A stretch of 64,000 nucleotides of DNA, from assembly GCA_030142905.1 (NCBI GenBank), contig JASJOG010000092.1, positions 868,001-932,000 of the forward strand, written 5' to 3'. This document shows, piece after piece, positions 35,001 to 45,461 of this stretch. Made by a program: the position numbers and the translations under genes. The notes under the pieces are model-generated. The model ran no database searches, was not told the DNA's origin, and saw only the letters and a program-made list of their open reading frames with translations. Numbering within the stretch: the stretch's first letter is position 1; each line of letters begins with the position of its first letter. The stretch is from Heliopora coerulea (taxonomy: Eukaryota > Cnidaria > Anthozoa > Scleralcyonacea > Helioporidae).

Positions 35001-38000
35001 CCATAAAATTGTTTTAAAAATTTTAAAAAAATATCTGTGAAAACAATTTTGTGGGGTATATTCTAAAACAATTATTCACCTCAGTGTCTGTGAGTAGTAT
35101 GGATGTTTACCTTGCTGCTTTGCAGCTCAGCAAATATCCACCACAATTCACCTTCACTTGGGTGAATAATTGTTCTACATGGCTCTTGGTGCTTCCCTTA
35201 GCACTTGGCTGAAGCTGAGCCAAATGCTAAGGCCCATTAGGATTTACTTTCTTGTCTTCGCAAGGTAAATATGTTCATGTAGGTTGATATTTTGAAATGT
35301 TGTGAACACTTCTGTCTTGCTACCACATCAAAACCAACCAAATAAAAAAAAATCCTGTATGTTTGTTTTCATTTTAAATATCTCTTCTCCAAATGGTAAC
35401 ACCTTGATTGAAATACACAATCTTTTTATCAAAACTGTACATCCCCTGTTGAACAGACTCCACTCAAAGCTCTCCCTCTGAGGTGTTTCTATATGCATTT
35501 CAAGTAATTTCAGACCAGACAGCTGCCATCTATAGCTGCCAAGAAGTTTGTCAAACTGTGCTAAAGTAACTACCAAAGAAGTTTTTTTCTCAGCCGCCAT
35601 TATCGAATTTAAGTTGTTAGTATTACACACATGCAGATGCACATACAATACACAACACATCATGCTGAACTCACGTGATTTGCGAAGTTGGTCCTGTAGG
35701 TACTCTTCCATCTCGTCATCTTCAGCCAGATCGAGAGGTAGTTCTCCCTCATTATTGACTGCAGCAATATCAGCTCCATGGTCCACTAAAAACCTATCAT
35801 GTAATGAGCCGTAACAGTTAATCTAACAATATAACATTAAAGAGATATAAAATGGACTTCCATACTTACACACTGTGTTATAAATCTGTACAATGTCACA
35901 CTAGCATCTTCTACTTTTCAAGATTTTGAATTAAAGTCACTAAACTGTAAAATGATTACAGTAAATGTCACTCTTTCCCTACAAGAGCTCAACCCTTGAG
36001 TAAAGTCATCTGGCACTAGCCAGAGCAAAGTAATAAGAATCTTATTATGCTGGGAAAGAGTTAATGGAATCCATGAATTTGTTATATATATGTAACATAT
36101 TTACATACATAGTGTGTACGTCAATTTCAATATTAAATTTTAAACTTGATTTTAGACATTATATTGGAGTCAGTCTTTGGTTTCTTTCCATTAGTTTTAG
36201 CTTGTAATGCTGGAAGAGCCATTTCATGGTCACACTATTGATACAGTATCTATCATTATCATAAACCATAACCAGCAGACAATTTAAGTAAATAAAGAAT
36301 AAAACAAAAGCTGAAAAATGTCACTCTGTAGCTTGATATTCAAGCACCAACAAGAATGGATGCAGTAATTGTGGTGATATTTCAAAATATCACCAAAATT
36401 ACTGCACCGTCTTGTTACCTGAATATCAAGCTGCTGAATGACATTTTTCAGCTTTTGTTTTATTCTTCATTTCTGTTATTATCATAATTACAATGATTGT
36501 TGTTACCACCATTATTATAATAACAATATCATGTGATTTGAGAAAAGCATTGCAAGAACACACATTTTTTTTTAACATTTATGAAAATCTCAAGTTTTCA
36601 TATCAGAGTTTAGAAACATGGAAAACCATTTAATATTTCTTTTATAATGTATAAAGCAGACTTACAAAGGACAATAAAATTCTGTGTTTATGTACTTTCA
36701 TATGAAATATGGCCACAGACTAATCAGAGCTAGATTGTATACCAGTGCAACTAAAAAGTGAAGAGTCCTACAAGTTCAAGTGTTTTTTTGACAACAAAAC
36801 TGGAGGCTAGAGTTGAGTTTGTTTTTTTCTTTTGTAGTGCTGTGGCTGTGATTCCAACAGAACACATATCAAATTGGCAAGGATGTTGCAATGCAGCATC
36901 TGATGCCATGGGCAACAGTTAAGGCTTCTACATTCAGACTATTGAAATCAATTTTACTGGGTTTTGACTAGATGTTTGGGTTCCTGTCTTCTGAAGTCAA
37001 TTCAATTTTTCAGAGAAATCACTTCCTTTTAAATTAGTACCACTGACAAATTATCATCACCATCACCACTACAATTAGAAAAAAAACTTATGCAGTTTAG
37101 ATGTTAATTTGGAGAAATATAATACTTGAGTAAAATGAAAGTTGAAAACACAAGGGACTGGCCAATTAACAGGGTGTAAAATTCACTTTAAAAACTTGTT
37201 GCCCACTTAATAGCCATCTTTTCAGATTTAGACATTGGAGTAAAATCTAGGCACCCAATGACAGCAGATCTGCAGCATGTCAATTAGCAATAAAATATAT
37301 TGAGAGAAGTTAGAGGTGAGGTGGCTGCTTTCACTAATTTAGCTGGTCCATAATTTGTAAGAGATGAGGGCTTAGTTTGGATTGTCTTGAAAGACTATAT
37401 CGCTATTAATTTTGGATCCTGAAGAAATACACACAACAGACACACAAAAATGCAATCTTAGACCACCACAGGAAGATCTGTAGCTCAAGATCAGATCAAT
37501 CTACTGGTTATTAAATGGTTCAATGTATGAGATATTGGCAACTTTTCCTTACCATAAAAAAATCTTGTGGTAAAATAAATTAAATCTCTCAGCAGGATGT
37601 AAAATACTAGCACTGCATTATAGTCATGACAATGTGATAACTGTTTGCCATTTTTACCATTATATTACAGTTCCATTACTATAATATGCAATAATTTTGT
37701 AAGTGGAATTATGGAAAAAATAGATGATGTCTTCAATGGGTTTAAAATAAATGGATTACAGACTGACAGGCAAAAGCTTGCTCAATAAAAGATTTCTGGT
37801 CAGAGAAAGTCTTTCTCATTAACTCATAAAGGACAAAGTTTCCTAAATTTTTCTAAAGCAGTTTAACAGCTGATTTATTTCAACATAACCAATTCAGTTT
37901 GATCAGCTCACATAAACATTTGTCAGGTCTACCATCAAATATCTATTTTATAAAAAAATCTGTAGATGTACTAGTAATCAATAATATAAATGGTTAAGTG

Positions 38001-40922
38001 ATGACACTTCACAACAAAATCCACTTAATTTATCAAACAATACCTGAAAGAAAAGTTCCAATCAAAACAAACTTCCTCAAGAGGGTGCATGTCCTCATAG
38101 CAAGAAGGCTTAATATCTTGACATCAGTTTTAATATTCGACAGTCCTAGCAGACACTGACCCATGTTTTCATTTGGTAAATAAATGCAAAGAGATCAACA
38201 ACTCATGCAATTTTGCCATGCAGAAACAAAAGCATTTGGAGTTGTAAGGGATCTTTGGTGCCACTGATCCATTTAATGTAAAAGTTTGTAAACAAGTGCT
38301 TTCAGTTAGTTTAATAATCAGTGGTAAAAGAACTTGTTGCCAAAATCTCCAGATAACTGGTGGATAAAGCCTAGCAACTTGACAATGCTATCCTTGTTAT
38401 GAACAAACTATCTTAACTTTTATAAGACATATATTGACAGCTGGTACACAAATTACAATTTAGCAGCTATAATTTCTGATCACTAGCTTAAAACAAGGAT
38501 GGATTTGTTCATCTATAGGAATCTATCTTCCAGATAAGCTATCCAGACTTGTGCCTTTGTACAATCAATCTTCAGAAAGTCACGGGGTTGTCTAATTAGA
38601 AACTCAAAAAACTTTGGTCTGAAGTTTTAATTTGTAGTATTAAATCCTTCTGCAGATATTTGAAGAATGACATAAACGAGAGCCACAAAATGTGGGAATA
38701 CCATAATTGTACCATACGTGAATAATTTTCACTTATTCTTCGAGTAGTCAATGTCCTGACAAATCAGATGATTCCAAATGAAACAAAAACCCTGCGCTCT
38801 ATAATTTTATATTCCTGAGATTATATAATTAAGTTCATGTCTGAAGAGTCAAATCATTATGACATGGATTTTATGACCCACCACCAATGGCCTGTATTCC
38901 AACCCCCTGCAACCCACTTCCCTGCACACCATGCCTACATCAGTCTAATGTTTACACAAGTAAAGATCCTTTGACCATCAGCAAGCTCGATCAAAATGCC
39001 AGCGAGATCTTGTGTGAATGATAAAGGTCTAATTCAATGTAAATCGCAATAATTATAAACTGAGGGCCTTTCTTCCTTCATATTCTTTTATTTGGAATCC
39101 CGTATGCGTGAAATGTAAACAAATCTCAATAAACGAAACCATTTTATTACAATAACTAGAAGTGCCTGTTTTTCTATAAACGGATACACTCACTCTAACG
39201 TTTCAGAGATGGCAAAAATGCGTTGCGATAACTTGTTATTAAACCTCGAAAGATAATATCTGATAATATAGAGCCTAAATTGAACTACTGAGAACGTACT
39301 CGAAATTGCGGTAACTCGGCCTGTGTTCGCTTTTAATTTCACCATAACTAATTACAACCACAGACACAAAAAGGCTGCGACAGCCAGGAATCACTACAAG
39401 GAAGATCTGCCCGACCTGATCACACCATGGTTTACACAGCCAAAGGATATTCCGGTTGAGAACAGAATTTAAAGATCGTGCGGTTTAGTAGGTTCAATTG
39501 TGAATCGTTCCTTTAATCGCGACGTAAACAGACTTGACCGATCAGACTATAAACATAATCGGGCAAGATCATTCGACACGGCGATTTCGGCGGCGTTAAA
39601 ACTTCGAGTTAGGAAGGAAAAATCCTAATTCAGACCGATCGATGAATGTGTTTTGAAACCCGATCCACGATGAGTGTTAACGGCAAGGAATGTCATGAAA
39701 TGGCTCGTACAGATTTCAAACACTCGCACAGAAATTTGTACATTTCAGGGCCGGCAAAGCGATAGATCAGCTTTGGCAAGCACTTTATATAGTTCGCTTA
39801 CGTCGGTTTAAAGTGTAAAATTTCTGGTGTCGTGTTAGGTGGGCTGTATTGGGAAAAGCCTGAAGTACCTTGAGAGAAAATCAATGTTGAATTACAACTG
39901 TCTACTCACTCGGTGACATCAAGGTTACCAGAGCTGGCGGCAGCGTGTAGCGCACTCCAACCTTCGTTGTCGCGAACTTCCAAATTTGCCTTGCGTTGTA
40001 CAAGTAACTCCACCAGATCGTAGTTTTCATCGATACACGCCTAGAAAGCAAAGAGTATCCGTGAGAATGCCTGCATTAGTGTCCAAAAACTCTTCCTTGA
40101 TCGATCCGACTGGTCGAATGTCAGGTTGTTAATACAGGAGTACAAGTCATTAGCTAGACTTTTTCAGTGTCTTAACCAGTTGGGCAATGGGGAAGAATTT
40201 CTACTCCAAAACCTCGGTGGCGTGCATTTTCCGCGTTTATGGACATCAAAATGCAAACACGTCGTATAGAAAGCCAATTACCAACCAAAACCACAGGGCA
40301 GCAGAATCCGAAGGCGTGAACAACCAACACAACACAAAGCGGTGAGCTTGACACAGCTCACAAGTACTTCGCGAAAAGCCATTCCACAAAACCAGACAGT
40401 TTTTCGACACATTGCAGCCTTAGGGTTATTCAACAAGTCGATGTTCTGCTCCCAGGCAAACAATCGGTGGGTAAACAACGCCAGAATGGTCCTTTCTCAA
40501 CAGCAGTCTTTCGGGTTACCAAAACGGCGGCTGCTCAATGGCACGGAGTTATTATCATAGAAGCACTTCGTCTGTGACCATCCCCTGAAACTCTATCATC
40601 ACTTTACCAACAGACTCTTCACAATGAACCTCTCGACTACGTCGTCCGTAATTCCTACCTGGTGTAGAGCTGTTACTCCATCTACATTTTGATAGTTCAC
40701 ATCAGCTCCTCTCTGCAATAGCTTCTTCACCTCATCGATATCGCCGGCTGAGACAGCCGATAGAAACACCGTGCCGTCATCAAACTTGAGCTTGGTACGT
40801 TTCGTCGCCTTGAAGACGGGCTCCCGGGCCGTTTCACTTTGCTTCCACCGTTCTAGTTGTTCTTTTCGCTTGTACAAAGCATTACTTGCCCTAGAAGGCT
40901 CACCCGATGAAGGGTCCGCCAT
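22142..40922 (-). CDS. PPP1R12A-like: Myosin phosphatase targeting subunit (MYPT/PPP1R12 family), complete, 17 coding exons
   Basis: Regulatory and targeting subunit that would bring the catalytic subunit of protein phosphatase 1 to phosphorylated myosin light chain and other cytoskeletal substrates. Coding exons in transcript order: 40922-40659, 40040-39910, 35793-35675, 34618-34511, 34254-34203, 33004-32860, 31694-31605, 30865-30807, 30022-29266, 28450-28388, 25962-25411, 24575-24477, 24391-24363, 24066-24030, 23423-23316, 22609-22559, 22237-22142. All introns read as GT-AG, all junction phases agree, and the sum is 2,760 bp (919 residues), near the ~980-1,030 of vertebrate MYPT1/2. The start at 40922 gives MADPSSG, like the MADAK start of MYPT1; an in-frame ATG at 40967 is possible. 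Domains: MyPhoNE motif (residues 19-26), KLKF docking motif (44-47), ankyrin repeats to about 300, disordered middle, RRSTG site (Thr772), C-terminal coiled coil (836-919). Exon 10 is the least certain. Whether it is the orthologue of MYPT1, MYPT2 or their ancestor cannot be told from the sequence alone. Confidence 0.93.
22734..23215 (-). mobile_element. Probable LTR with primer-binding-site-like sequence in a MYPT intron
   Basis: On the minus strand a sequence starting near TGTCCATAAG (about 23,215) runs to ATTACA and is followed by TTTGGTGCCCGCGACATATG. TGGTGCCCGCGAC is what a primer binding site complementary to a tRNA 3' end (GGGCACCA) looks like next to an LTR. The 100-codon frame at 22,917-23,219 lies inside it and is not a gene. 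No gag or pol, and no second LTR, is visible. Confidence 0.45.
23560..23940 (-). repeat. Polypurine/polypyrimidine tract in a MYPT intron
   Basis: Nearly pure A/G on the plus strand for about 350 bp (GGAAAGGATAGGAAGGGAAG-like), ending in a run of G. It creates Phe/Ser/Pro-rich false frames on the minus strand. Such mirror-like tracts can form triplex DNA. Confidence 0.8.
24238..24302 (+). repeat. CAA/CAG-type microsatellite
   Basis: Interrupted run of CAACAACAA with CAG and ACG variants within a MYPT intron. Confidence 0.75.
24672..25160 (-). repeat. ~490-bp (TACC)n tetranucleotide microsatellite in a MYPT intron
   Basis: More than 100 GGTA units on the plus strand, with GTAA, GGTG and GTAT variants toward the edges and in the middle. 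It makes tyrosine/leucine/proline/threonine (YLPT) false frames of up to 219 codons on the minus strand, none of them genes. Confidence 0.95.
25411..25962 (-). CDS. MYPT exon 11: disordered Ser/Arg and Glu/Lys region with the ROCK-type RRSTG site
   Basis: 552-bp exon, phase 0-0, residues 597-780. It opens with Ser/Arg-rich sequence, passes through a highly charged E/R/K/S helix-like tract, and ends [18 protein letters not shown]. This matches vertebrate MYPT1 [15 protein letters not shown], whose threonine (Thr850/853) is phosphorylated by Rho kinase to inhibit phosphatase activity; here it is Thr772. The donor is GAG|GTATGG. Upstream in the intron are an (ATT)n tract and a dispersed repeat. 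Confidence 0.93.
25978..26045 (+). repeat. (ATT)n microsatellite
   Basis: About 20 ATT units directly upstream of MYPT exon 11, on the intron side, abutting a dispersed repeat (26,046-26,188). Confidence 0.9.
26046..26188 (-). mobile_element. Dispersed repeat with (AAT)n tail, copy A
   Basis: On the minus strand AGTTCCCTGAAATG runs to TTGGGTGGTGTGCGAGTTGT and then into an (AAT)n tract. The related copy B is at 53,460-53,578. The shared end joined to a simple repeat is typical of the 3' tail of a non-LTR retroelement or SINE. Confidence 0.6.
28388..28450 (-). CDS. Possible MYPT exon 10 (21 codons)
   Basis: Phase 0-0 candidate reading [19 protein letters not shown] and ending PK, acceptor CTGAAG, donor AAG|GTAATT. 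It keeps the frame between exons 9 and 11, but so would leaving it out, because both neighbours are phase 0. The acceptor has no strong polypyrimidine tract. It may be an alternative exon, or chance. Confidence 0.4.
29266..30022 (-). CDS. MYPT exon 9: long disordered middle region
   Basis: 757-bp exon, about 253 residues, rich in S, T, E, R and K with no stop. It includes acidic serine clusters ([20 protein letters not shown] and [11 protein letters not shown]), as in the acidic Ser-rich part of vertebrate MYPT1. The donor is GAG|GTGAGT (phase 0). Sequence match to vertebrates is low, as expected for this fast-evolving linker; identity rests on position and composition. Confidence 0.85.
30807..30865 (-). 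CDS. MYPT exon 8: short exon leading to a basic Ser motif
   Basis: 59-bp exon (GCAATAACCCC start, donor AAG|GTAGGG), read [19 protein letters not shown] with two bases left over. Joined to exon 9 it gives [11 protein letters not shown], a basophilic kinase consensus (RRxS) of PKA type near residue 323. The exon was found because exons 7 and 9 do not share a phase; inserting it restores the frame. Family similarity in this region is low, so support is the phase match, the splice sites and the reading frame. Confidence 0.75.
31605..31694 (-). CDS. MYPT exon 7: end of ankyrin domain and charged helix
   Basis: 30 codons, phase 0 at both ends. It starts [20 protein letters not shown] and ends in a lysine-rich stretch. 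Vertebrate MYPT1 at this place has GQTAFDVADEDILGYLEELQ, so alignment is direct. The upstream sequence is a usable acceptor (TTTTATGTAG) and the donor is AAT|GTATGT. Confidence 0.9.
32566..32672 (-). mobile_element. tRNA-derived SINE head (or degenerate tRNA) in a MYPT intron
   Basis: On the minus strand GCCTCCGTAGCTCAGTTGGC (A box) is followed, at tRNA-like distance, by CGGGTTCGATTCCCAGCC (B box). A cloverleaf is nearly possible, but the acceptor stem has a mismatch and the anticodon stem an A-C pair, and a non-tRNA tail continues (GTTGCATTTTTCGCAACAGG, a hairpin). This favours a SINE over a working tRNA gene. Confidence 0.55.
32860..40040 (-). CDS. MYPT exons 2-6: ankyrin-repeat domain
   Basis: Exon 2 (39910-40040) reads [17 protein letters not shown] and then [19 protein letters not shown]. 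Exon 3 (35675-35793) reads [16 protein letters not shown] and [19 protein letters not shown]. Exon 4 (34511-34618) reads [20 protein letters not shown], the helical linker seen in vertebrate MYPT between ankyrin blocks. Exon 5 (34203-34254) reads [17 protein letters not shown]. Exon 6 (32860-33004) reads [19 protein letters not shown] and [16 protein letters not shown]. Order and spacing match vertebrate MYPT1 residues of about 70-290. Intron 2 is about 4.1 kb and carries a fold-back element at 36,296-36,467. Confidence 0.93.
33121..33365 (-). mobile_element. SINE-like element, copy 1
   Basis: On the minus strand a tRNA-like head (GGTGGCTCAGTGATAGTGC, then GGGTTTGATTCAGGCT) is followed by a conserved body: TGTCCAGTTTGACTCTACC, ATCGCAGGTTTTCG and CTAGCTGATCGGGTTATCC. 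It shares this body and order with 62,140-62,378. Located in MYPT intron 5. Confidence 0.65.
35794..39909 (-). other. MYPT intron 2
   Basis: About 4.1 kb without an exon between ankyrin exons 2 and 3. Apart from the fold-back element at 36,296-36,467 I see only AT-rich unique sequence. It is the longest MYPT intron. Confidence 0.8.
36296..36467. mobile_element. Fold-back element (MITE-like) in MYPT intron 2
   Basis: Inverted repeat from AGAATAAAACAAAAGCTGAA to its complement, arms about 80 bp. The interior AGCTTGATATTCAAG and GTAATTGTGGTGATATTTC are shared, with changes, with the fold-back element at 53,603-53,792, so this is a family. Confidence 0.75.
40659..40922 (-). CDS. MYPT exon 1: PP1-docking motifs and first ankyrin repeat
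   Basis: 88 codons, phase 0 donor (CAG|GTAGGA). It contains RKEQLERW (residues 19-26), matching the MyPhoNE motif that contacts PP1c, and [11 protein letters not shown] (from 44), equivalent to the vertebrate RVxF-class site KVKFDDGAVFL. The first ankyrin repeat follows ([19 protein letters not shown], then DGVTALHQ). These are the parts of MYPT that bind PP1c and shape its substrate groove. The likely 5' UTR and promoter lie directly upstream, around 40,925-41,300. Confidence 0.93.
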
Positions 40923-43560
40923 CTTCCCATGACGTTCCAAACGAACGGCTTTGCCCTTGGTGGTCACGTGATCTCCGTAACGCTATTGGCCAATCATAGC
41001 AGCCTGGTGCCAACTGCTGAGTTGAACATGTCAACAGCAATGTTATGGCAACGATGACGAGGATTTGATGCCCATCTGAAGACGTCTGAACAGTTTCCCT
41101 TTATGGCGAATTTTTGTGCGTGTTGCAGGATAGATAAGCGAGAGGTCGATCACAACGTTCTAGGGCTCGCAATCCACCGACTCGCTCAGACTTGCGCAGT
41201 GTTCTTGAGGCGAGTTTGAGATGCGCGATTATGTCTTAAGGAGAGGCGGTAGCCCTCGCAAAGGGAATAAAATTTAATACCACAATAAATATTTGCCAGC
41301 ATTAGCACGTGCGGAATTCATTTCTCCCTATCTATGGGTTGCACAATCCTCCTGCACGTTCGGCCAATCACAAAGCGCGTTATATTGCTGTCAGTAGAGA
41401 TCCTTTTAGTCGCCCACTTTGACATGACAAACAAGTTGGAAAATTGTTTCCATTTTGAAACGCAGTCAGGCACCTCACGCCAGAATGTAAGTTCCAACTC
41501 CGTATCCAGAACAAGTGGGTTGGGATATGAAATGTCTCGCAATCTTCGATCAAGCTTCAGATCGAAAATAATAATTTGGAGCATTTTTATTTTCGCGCGT
41601 GAAGCTAAACAAATGCGCAAGTGCTCAGTTACAATTGCGATCTAATTCTCCGAAATCTTACATCTTACCTTCGTTTTACTTTTGGAACTATTTCCACAAA
41701 AAATGAAAGTACACTGAAATCAACAGACATTCCGATGAATGATTTCAGAGCATGAAATGTGCGTTAATATTAAGGTTGATTTCCCCCAGGTGGAAAAAGT
41801 CGCGCGCACTATTTCTATACTATAAGGTTTTTTGGCAGGACATATTGCCACAACCGATCAGATTAAGTTACCGTGTCGGACGTGGGACTTTCTGGACTTA
41901 ATAGTAAACATCACATGTCAGCAATGACTGGATATCCGTCAGTAAGTCAATCATCCAAATGACATACCAAGAGAAGGAATCAAAATTGCGCCGTTCACCG
42001 GTCAATTCATCAGCACCTGCACGGGGTGACAAGACTATAATAGTTCTTACGAACACTTGTATAAACATTACGTTTCCTATTTCTTGGTCGTGTTTTTTGG
42101 GGCATTTTTTTTCTGGGTTTTTTTTCGCAATGAGATATTTACAATGTGGACGTTAATTGTGAATTCAATAGCTCACCAAAACGAATCACATGTAACCATT
42201 TTGGAAGCTTGGAATAGTTGATCTTTGACATCACTTGGAGGTGTGAAAACTGCGAAACCGGCTCAAATGATAATCACCGGCTCACACAATCATCGCCTGA
42301 TTGTCTGTAGCTCCGACATTTACGACGGGGGGAAGGTCCAAGCTAATTTTATCGAACCTTTCCTATGCGCATGAGTGCGTCATTGAATAGTTTTATGGAA
42401 TGTTCCTTATTCGTTTATTGTACATTGGACATAATTAACCCGCCCTTTTAATGTCAAATATTACATTACAAAATTATTCAATGATTTTCTCTAGCTGTTC
42501 GAGGAAACTGAGGTCATACAAGGCTTTCTTTTACACATTGGTGTAAAGTGACAAAATTATATGCTCCCGATTTCTTCCGCAATTCTTTCGCAGGCAGCTA
42601 CGAGCCATGTGTGGCTGGTTAGTCAGAGCCGTGGAAAAGCTTTTAGTTGAAACACAGTTTACGTTCAATAAACCACCTCATCATAACCTCACTACTATTT
42701 GGAACAAGCTACTGAATCAGTACCAATTTAAGATTGCAAAGCATTGTGGAGTTTCTGGAGGCAACTGAACTTTAGCAAATAAACGTGAATCAATAACATA
42801 TGTCGATCCGATATGATGATTAAGACATAAGGAACAAAACGTAAGAGATTGATTTTGTATCTACATTGACGAATCTCAATTCTAGCCATGTTTTGTCTTG
42901 AAGTCGTTTTCCAGGCTATATTCATCCTTCAACAACGTTTCTCACCTGATTCTCAAACCAAACCACATTTAATCACATGAACTTTTTAATGAGCGTGAGA
43001 AAGACAAATCAAAACCTCCGATTCGTATTCAAGAATGGCTCACCAGTCAAATATGGCCGGAGGGACTAGGGAGTGAAAAGTTAGTGGAAGTACACTTTTT
43101 ATAATAGGTAACTATTAATTTTCCAGAAAGAGTAACGAATTATAAATTACAAATTATGACCATACAAGGTAACTCGTCATGATTACCTGTTACTAACACA
43201 TGGAAGTAATTTGTTACATAAGGAATTACGTAAAAATTCTTCAAAGTAATGGCCTGTTCCCTTCATTCATCTACTCAATCAACTACCAGAATACCTTTCG
43301 AAACCTTGTAATGTTAATCAAAGCAACTGTCTTTCCATTCGTTTTGGGAATTCAATATTTGCATGAAAATGAAAAAACTACAAAGGATTCTGGTAGTTGT
43401 TTTCAGCTAATGTAATAAAGGGAAGGCTATTCTTTGCCAGAAATTCATTATTGCCCATCTCTAGTAATTAAGAATAAGGATTTCACTCCTAATAAATTTT
43501 GCCAGTCAGGGTATCTCTTTGTCATTATGTTGTTGTTACTACAGGAGGTGCGTTCAGCAT
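40923..43560. other. MYPT upstream region, no gene seen
   Basis: The CCAAT palindrome is at 40,985. The next few hundred bases are less AT-rich and could hold the 5' UTR and promoter. The frames at 41,318-41,645 on both strands have no family features. Nothing else recognised up to the fold-back element at 43,569. Confidence 0.5.
40985..40994. promoter_or_regulatory. Palindromic CCAAT box upstream of MYPT
   Basis: ATTGGCCAAT, which places a CCAAT box on both strands, lies 63 bp upstream of the MYPT start codon. NF-Y recognises CCAAT, commonly 50-100 bp upstream of a transcription start in TATA-less promoters. No TATA box is seen nearby. If the true start is further upstream, the site could be in a 5' UTR. 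Confidence 0.4.
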
Positions 43561-43568
43561 TTTTTAAC

Positions 43569-43802
43569 TGACATGTTTGAGAAAGTTGATCGTCCAGGTT
43601 AGTGCAGTCTTGAGAAAGACTGTTGGTTCAAGTGACTGACGTTTCGACAGCCTTAGCGGCGGTCATCTTCAGAGTCAAAATTTACTCTTCTTTTGACTCT
43701 GAAGATGACCGCCGCTAAGGCTGTCGAAACGTCAGTCACTTCAACCAACAGTCTTTCTCAAGACTACACTAACCTGGACGATCAACTTTCTCAAACATGT
43801 CA
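43569..43802. mobile_element. Fold-back element, ~110-bp arms
   Basis: Near-perfect palindrome from TGACATGTTTGAGAAAGTTG to its complement. The arms include GTCAGTCACTT and CGAAACGTCAGTCACTT-like segments and close on a loop around AAAATTTACTCTTCTTTT. No open frame. Confidence 0.9.
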
Positions 43803-44771
43803 CGATTCTCCCAGGTTCAAACCATTTACTTTATTTTTTAACTGATTGAACCAACAATGATGAGGGAGTTGTAAATTTAAGCATAATCCTTGGGGCGAAG
43901 TAAAAGTCGTATTTTAGTGAAATACAAGAAGATGGAGTAAGAAAATGATTAAATGTGGTAATTCCTAAAAGGAGGAATTAAAAGAGCGATGTTTTTCACT
44001 TGATGCGAACCACGAGTTAACAAATCTTCAAATAAACGATCACGCACTCTCAAATCAGTATACTATTCCGAGTAATATAAATGTTTGGGTAAATTAAACA
44101 AGGGTATCAACGTTTCCAATATCAGAAACACCCAAGACATTATTATCCTTGTCGTTGACAAAGATTTCCGTTTAATCAGGAAGCTCTTTATTTACTGGTT
44201 TCTCTAGGGTTTTGTTGCTTCCGTGTTCGCTAAAACTAAAAGAGGCATTGTAGTTCCTTTTGTATTTCTAGAGTGGCCAATGTAAAACTCGAAAAGCCAA
44301 AATGAAAAAACAGACAAACCTGCGTAGGGCTACATATACGGGTAAATACATGTGTATGTATATATTACATATATAATAACGTGAGAAAAATGCTTTTTAT
44401 CTCTTATACAAGAAGCCTCAAGCATTCCACGTACGCTTTGTGATCACGAGCCATATTTTCTCTCAGGTTAAAGAGACAACTGACGTTATTTTCATTTTAT
44501 ACTGTAATTAAAAAGCCACGGATTACTTTACAGGAATTTGAAAAATCCTTGGGTACTTCATAAAACATATAGAATACAGTTTTCTCGTTACTGTACTTTC
44601 ATAGGCATGGTTGACATCATTTGTGTGGGAAGATACTTGAAGATACTTGGCTCGTCTTGCGTTTCCTCTAAGGGCATTGTTCCGGTGGAAATAAAGTCGT
44701 CTTGAACCATTTTCATAATACAGGGACACATAACATACCTACATACATACACAGATACATCGAAAAATACG

Positions 44772-44803
<32 letters not shown>

Positions 44804-44893
44804 AGGTAAAAAGTTAAAAGGTTGATAACTACCGAAACGTTGGAATTCTTTGAGATCATTCGCGCCAGTTATCAACCTTTTGACTTTTTACCT
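44804..44893. mobile_element. Short fold-back element between (TA)n tracts
   Basis: AGGTAAAAAGTTAAAAGGTTGATAACT-type arm (26 bp) with its complement 35 bp later. It lies between (TA)n runs (about 44,771-44,800 and 44,916-44,973), which fits TA-targeted insertion. Confidence 0.7.
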
Positions 44894-44915
44894 TATCACT
44901 GTCTTGGTAGTATTC

Positions 44916-44979
<64 letters not shown>

Positions 44980-44989
44980 AATAAAACCA

Positions 44990-45047
44990 ATGCATATACA
45001 CTCGCTTGTCTGTATCACTTTATGTGGTGTGCATGTGTGTATATATG

Positions 45048-45078
<31 letters not shown>

Positions 45079-45083
45079 TTATG

Positions 45084-45117
<34 letters not shown>

Positions 45118-45160
45118 TCTACGTATGTATGTATCTACGTATCTATGTACATGTATGTAT
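44990..45160 (+). repeat. GTAT/TGTA tetranucleotide microsatellite
   Basis: Repeated ATGT/GTAT units giving Tyr/Met/Cys/Val false frames on both strands. It follows the (TA)n tract directly. Confidence 0.85.
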
Positions 45161-45455
45161 TTGCGTGTTATGTATGAGCATGTGTACATACTAATGCTTG
45201 TAGTTACTGTCCCTTGGCCAGCTTCACACCCCCCTGATCTCACTATCGTCAAATAACAGTGAAACACGCTTCTTAGAACTTGCTGTTGGGCTTCCGGTGT
45301 CCCCATCTACCCAGAGCCAACGCCATTCAACGCGTTCTCATGGTTTCACGGCCAGCGTTCGAAAACGTTCATCTGTCACCAGCATCTTCCTGTCTTGTCC
45401 CCAACATCCATAAGACGGGTGTCGGATTATGTCGGATATGAACACGTTTTAATCA

Positions 45456-45461
45456 TTTATT
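45456..45461 (-). terminator. Candidate polyadenylation signal of the spondin-TSR gene
   Basis: AATAAA on the minus strand about 385 bp after the possible TGA stop. It supports, weakly, the idea that the third TSR exon is the last one. Confidence 0.3.
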
